Assembly (NCBI RefSeq): GCF_001665625.1 | Contig: NZ_LZSY01000180.1 | Coordinates: 1-64,000 of the forward strand | Direction of reading: 5' to 3' | DNA length: 64,000 bases | Source of the DNA: Mycolicibacterium peregrinum | GTDB taxonomy: Bacteria > Actinomycetota > Actinomycetes > Mycobacteriales > Mycobacteriaceae | In this document: positions 61,831 to 64,000 of the stretch, piece after piece | Position numbering within the stretch: position 1 is the first letter of the stretch | How the letters are laid out: each line of letters opens with the position of its first letter | Program-made: the position numbers and the translations under genes | Notes under the pieces: model-generated | Told to the model about the DNA's origin: nothing | Databases searched by the model: none | The model's input: the letters and a program-made list of their open reading frames with translations, nothing else

Positions 61831-64000
61831 GTACAGCCAACGACCCCAGCGAACCCATCACCGAGCCGTTGCCGATAAGCAAGCGCCCGCCGTTCGTCGC
61901 ACGGATGGTCCGCGTGCTGTCGGTGCCGATCATCCTGGGATGGTTGGCGATCACCGTCATCCTGAGCGTCGCCGTGCCGTCGCTCGAGCAGGTGGAGAAA
62001 GAGCACGCGGTAGCGATGGATCCCATCGCTGCACCGTCGTTCGAGGCTATGCAGCGCATGGGGCAGCTGTTCGGCGAAGCCGGTTCGGGCGCTGTCGCGA
62101 TGATCGTCCTGGAGGGCGATCAACCCCTCGGCGACGCTGCGCACAGCTATTACGACGAATTGGTTCGTCAGTTGAAGGCCGACACCACGCATGTGGTGCA
62201 CGTCCAGGACTTCTGGGGCGACCCGATGACCCAGGGCGCTGCGCAGAGTGTCGACGGCAAGGCCACGTACGTACAGGTGACTCTCACCAGCAACCAGGAC
62301 ATCTCGGCGGTCAAGTCCGTCGAGGCGATGCGCGCGATCGTGGACCGGATACCGGCGCCGCAGGGAGTCAAGACCTATGTCACGGGGCCGGCGGCATTCG
62401 CCGCCGATCTGGGTCCGGCCGGCAACCGGACGGTGGGGCTGGTCACCTCGTTGAGCCTCACGGTCATCTTCGTGATGTTGCTGCTCGTCTATCGGTCGAT
62501 CATCTCCGTCATTCTCATGCTGATCGTTGTCGGCATCGAATTGACGGTGGCCCGAGGGGTTGTGGCGTTTCTCGGCAGTCTCGGCGTCATCGGTATCACG
62601 ACATTTGTCGTCAATCTGCTCGTGGCGCTCGCGATCGCGGCGGGAACCGACTACGGCATCTTCTTCACGGGGCGCTACCAGGAGGCGCGCCAGGCCGGCG
62701 AGGACAAAGAGGCGGCGTTCTATACGACGTTCAGCAGCGTCGCGAAGGTGGTCGTCGGTTCCGGCATGACGATCGCCGGGGCGATTCTCTGTCTGCATTT
62801 CACCCGTCTGCCGGTCTATCAGACTCTCGGCGTTCCCACTGCCGTGGGCATGGCTGCCGCCGTGTTGGTGGCCGTCACACTCGTCCCCGCAGTCATCGCC
62901 GTGGGTAGCCGCTTCGGGCTGTTCGAACCCAAGCGGAAGCTCACCACCCGTCGGTGGCGGAAGGTGGGCACTGCGGTCGTCCGGTGGCCCGGGCCCATTC
63001 TCATCGCGACGTGCGCGGTCTCGCTCATCGGTCTGCTGGCGCTTCCCGCGTACAAACCGAGCTACAACGACCAGAATTACATCCCGCAGGACATCCCCGC
63101 CAACGTGGGTTATGCGGCGGCGACGCGACATTTTCCCCAGTCATTGATGATGGCGCCCGACATTCTGTTGGTCGAGGCCGACCACGACATGCGGAATCCG
63201 ATCGACTTTCTGGTCTTGAACAAACTGGCCAAGGGTGTGCAATCCGTGCCCGGAGTCGCCATGGTCCAGGCGCCGACCCGTCCGGCCGGCGAGCCGCTCA
63301 AACACTCGACGATTCCGTTCATGCTCAGCATGAGCAATGCGTCTCAAACCCATTTGATGCCGTTCCAGAAGGATCGAATGGAAGACCTTTTGGTGCAGGC
63401 CGACGACATGACGAAAACGATCGCCATCGTCAAGCGCATGCAAGCTCTGACGGAAGAGATGGTCAGCACCACGCATCAAATGGTCGCGGATACCCACGAG
63501 CTGCAAACTGTGACCAATCAACTGCGCGATCACGTTGCGAACTTCGACGATTTCTTCCGACCGATCCGGAACTACTTCTACTGGGAACCGCACTGCTACA
63601 CGATTCCCATATGTTCGTCGATCAGAGGGGTTTTCGACACGCTCGACGGGATTGACCAAATCACCGTCAAGATGGTCAGCCTGGTGAACAACCTTGATCA
63701 ACTCGACGCGATTCTGCCGCAGTTGGCCGCTCAGTTTCCGGTGATGATCTCGACCATGGAATCCACCCGAACCATGATGCTGACGATGCACAGCACCATG
63801 TCCGGGATCATGGATCAAATGGCGACGTCGAACGACAACGCCACCGCGATGGGCAAGGCATTCGACGCTGCCCAGAACGACGACTCCTTCTATCTGCCTC
63901 CGGAAGTCTTCGAGAACAAGGACTTCCAGCGCGTCATGGACATCTTCCTGTCACCGGACGGGAAAGCGGCCCGCATGCTCATCACCCAGCGAGGCGACCC
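61827..64000 (+). CDS. mmpL: MmpL-family RND transporter, 5' part (cut by window end)
   Basis: The first 724 codons of a large membrane transporter, open to the last base. The cytoplasmic start is followed by TM1 (VPIILGWLAITVILSVAVPS), a porter domain, five helices from about residue 200 (LVTSLSLTVIFVMLLLVY), and the proton-relay pair Asp275-Tyr276 in GTDYGIFF that defines mycobacterial MmpL proteins. A second porter domain with a long helical region (TEEMVSTTHQMVADTHELQ) begins after TM7. With the overlapping mmpS it should export a lipid or siderophore. The cargo cannot be told. About 240 residues should follow beyond the window. Confidence 0.94.
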   Translation, partial: MSTANDPSEPITEPLPISKRPPFVARMVRVLSVPIILGWLAITVILSVAVPSLEQVEKEHAVAMDPIAAPSFEAMQRMGQLFGEAGSGAVAMIVLEGDQPLGDAAHSYYDELVRQLKADTTHVVHVQDFWGDPMTQGAAQSVDGKATYVQVTLTSNQDISAVKSVEAMRAIVDRIPAPQGVKTYVTGPAAFAADLGPAGNRTVGLVTSLSLTVIFVMLLLVYRSIISVILMLIVVGIELTVARGVVAFLGSLGVIGITTFVVNLLVALAIAAGTDYGIFFTGRYQEARQAGEDKEAAFYTTFSSVAKVVVGSGMTIAGAILCLHFTRLPVYQTLGVPTAVGMAAAVLVAVTLVPAVIAVGSRFGLFEPKRKLTTRRWRKVGTAVVRWPGPILIATCAVSLIGLLALPAYKPSYNDQNYIPQDIPANVGYAAATRHFPQSLMMAPDILLVEADHDMRNPIDFLVLNKLAKGVQSVPGVAMVQAPTRPAGEPLKHSTIPFMLSMSNASQTHLMPFQKDRMEDLLVQADDMTKTIAIVKRMQALTEEMVSTTHQMVADTHELQTVTNQLRDHVANFDDFFRPIRNYFYWEPHCYTIPICSSIRGVFDTLDGIDQITVKMVSLVNNLDQLDAILPQLAAQFPVMISTMESTRTMMLTMHSTMSGIMDQMATSNDNATAMGKAFDAAQNDDSFYLPPEVFENKDFQRVMDIFLSPDGKAARMLITQRGD

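Overview
The window is high-GC actinobacterial DNA from a Mycobacterium, most likely a rapid grower of the Mycolicibacterium type. The gene order follows the M. tuberculosis Rv1588c-Rv1625c segment and, as far as I recall it, the M. smegmatis MSMEG_3193-3243 segment: 13E12-repeat protein, bioB, nadABC, hisDCBHA-impA-hisFI, bcp, trpE-trpCBA, lgt, pyk, tesB, cydABDC, an HdeD-like protein and a class III adenylyl cyclase. Typical mycobacterial features are PriA (a dual HisA/TrpF enzyme, with no trpF in the trp operon), frequent 4-nt start/stop overlaps, several apparently leaderless genes with a TANNNT -10, and an mmpS-mmpL pair at the right end.

Left part (1-12.4 kb): the tail of a 13E12-family HNH protein; a divergent bioQ/bioB unit with the biotin synthase helper bsaP and a DUF2567 membrane protein; a VOC and AraC pair; a lipase; a divergent nrtR/nadABC unit for NAD synthesis; then an AraC regulator, an SRPBCC protein, a LysE exporter and a deazaflavin-type oxidoreductase.

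His-trp part (12.4-34.3 kb): a tightly overlapping his operon, followed by a zinc-ribbon protein of unknown function and a DNA adenine methyltransferase with a putative endonuclease partner. Next come an orphan ABC ATPase with a FadR-type regulator, and divergently a leuA preceded by a leader peptide (MTRALILSRRGGA) and competing hairpins. After bcp comes the trp operon, running into lgt, which here carries a roughly 450-residue acidic tail, then TM2 and DUF2752 proteins.

Right part (34.3-64 kb): a gltBD glutamate synthase, pyruvate kinase, acyl-CoA thioesterase, the cytochrome bd operon cydABDC, a polar amino-acid ABC transporter, a rhodanese, a two-component system, a DUF2339 membrane protein, a Dps ferritin, adenylyl cyclase, an exported Pro/Ala-rich protein, a membrane protein and mmpS-mmpL (cut by the window end).

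The genes mainly make cofactors (biotin, NAD) and amino acids (His, Leu, Trp, Glu), with respiration and envelope transport on the right. The most notable non-coding signals are two divergent regulator/biosynthesis promoters with overlapping opposite -10 boxes at operators, the leuA leader, a triplicated start-codon repeat, a perfect palindrome on the dps promoter, and two probable non-standard start codons (CTG in cydD, ATT in mmpS). No tRNA, rRNA, CRISPR array, insertion sequence or intact prophage was seen.
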